From NCBI RefSeq assembly GCF_042664895.1, contig NZ_JBHTBQ010000018.1, positions 98,207 to 162,206 of the forward strand: a stretch of DNA of 64,000 bases. The letters are read 5' to 3'. The notes beneath the pieces are model-generated. The model made no database searches. It saw only the letters and a list, made by a program, of their open reading frames with translations, and was not told the origin of the DNA. Positions 63,885-64,000 of this stretch are shown piece by piece. The translations under genes were made by a program, and so were the position numbers. Numbering within the stretch: position 1 is the stretch's first letter; every line of letters starts with the position of its first letter. Origin of the DNA: Iodobacter arcticus. GTDB taxonomy: Bacteria > Pseudomonadota > Gammaproteobacteria > Burkholderiales > Chitinibacteraceae.

Positions 63885-64000
63885 TGCAGCCAAATATAAA
63901 TTAACCTGATTATGTCTCTTACTCAGTTAATCGCCCTCGCGGGCAAGGCTTAGCAATGAGTAAGGCATGCAGCATGCGGGGAATAAGGGCGCATAAATCA
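63885..64000. other. Right edge, no gene visible
   Basis: 116 bp upstream of the NERD gene. Contains CGCCCTCGCGGGC and GCATGCAGCATGC palindromic stretches; no coding start or promoter can be assigned. Confidence 0.4.

Overview
The window looks like a betaproteobacterial chromosome, most likely order Neisseriales (Iodobacter/Chitinibacter/Deefgea-like). This is inferred from the protein families, not from a search. The pointers are tandem betaproteobacterial porins ending in a C-terminal Phe, a full Entner-Doudoroff gene set with a HexR regulator, a dihydrolipoamide dehydrogenase with its own lipoyl domain, a GbpA-like chitin-active LPMO and a PEP-CTERM protein. Base composition is near 50% G+C for most of the window and falls to roughly one third in the last unknown operon (60-63 kb).

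Layout. 0-9.4 kb: 3' part of glmS, a chemoreceptor, a yqjD-yqjE-yqjK membrane-protein operon, nadC, a phosphomannomutase/phosphoglucomutase whose likely start is TTG, a YheT hydrolase and a YbiT-type ABC-F ATPase. 9.4-15.4 kb: a long leader with GATACA-type palindromes, an unrecognised 505-residue protein, tRNA-Ser(UGA) and two tandem porins. 15.4-31.2 kb: central carbon metabolism, with gap, eda and edd on the minus strand and zwf-pgl-hexR-pgi on the plus strand. Two HexR-type operators lie between edd and zwf. aceE-aceF-lpdA (pyruvate dehydrogenase) follow. 31.4-37.5 kb: a 1608-residue PAS/kinase/REC/HPt/REC/EAL hybrid and a companion response regulator. 37.5-54.2 kb: a peroxidase, the LPMO, ahpF/ahpC, a YkgJ protein, a Pat-like acyl-CoA synthetase/acetyltransferase, ppa, the formaldehyde pair fghA/frmA with a LysR gene, a SUI1 protein, tRNA-Tyr, and a TonB-like protein divergent from a ferric-reductase-like flavoprotein. 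54.2-60 kb: a PEP-CTERM protein, then a rearranged block with two fic genes (one frameshifted) among intact and broken copies of a cold-shock/DUF1294 gene. 60-64 kb: a NERD-domain protein followed by three tightly coupled AT-rich genes that I do not recognise. This is the best candidate for an undescribed, possibly defensive, system.

Intergenic space from about 16 kb onward is unusually rich in dispersed palindromic repeats. At least seven sequence families can be told apart, including MITE-like elements with perfect terminal inverted repeats. One 184-bp element sits inside a copy of another repeat. Several repeats lie between genes that look co-transcribed (aceF/lpdA, ahpC/ahpF, frmA/fghA) and would form hairpins in the mRNA.
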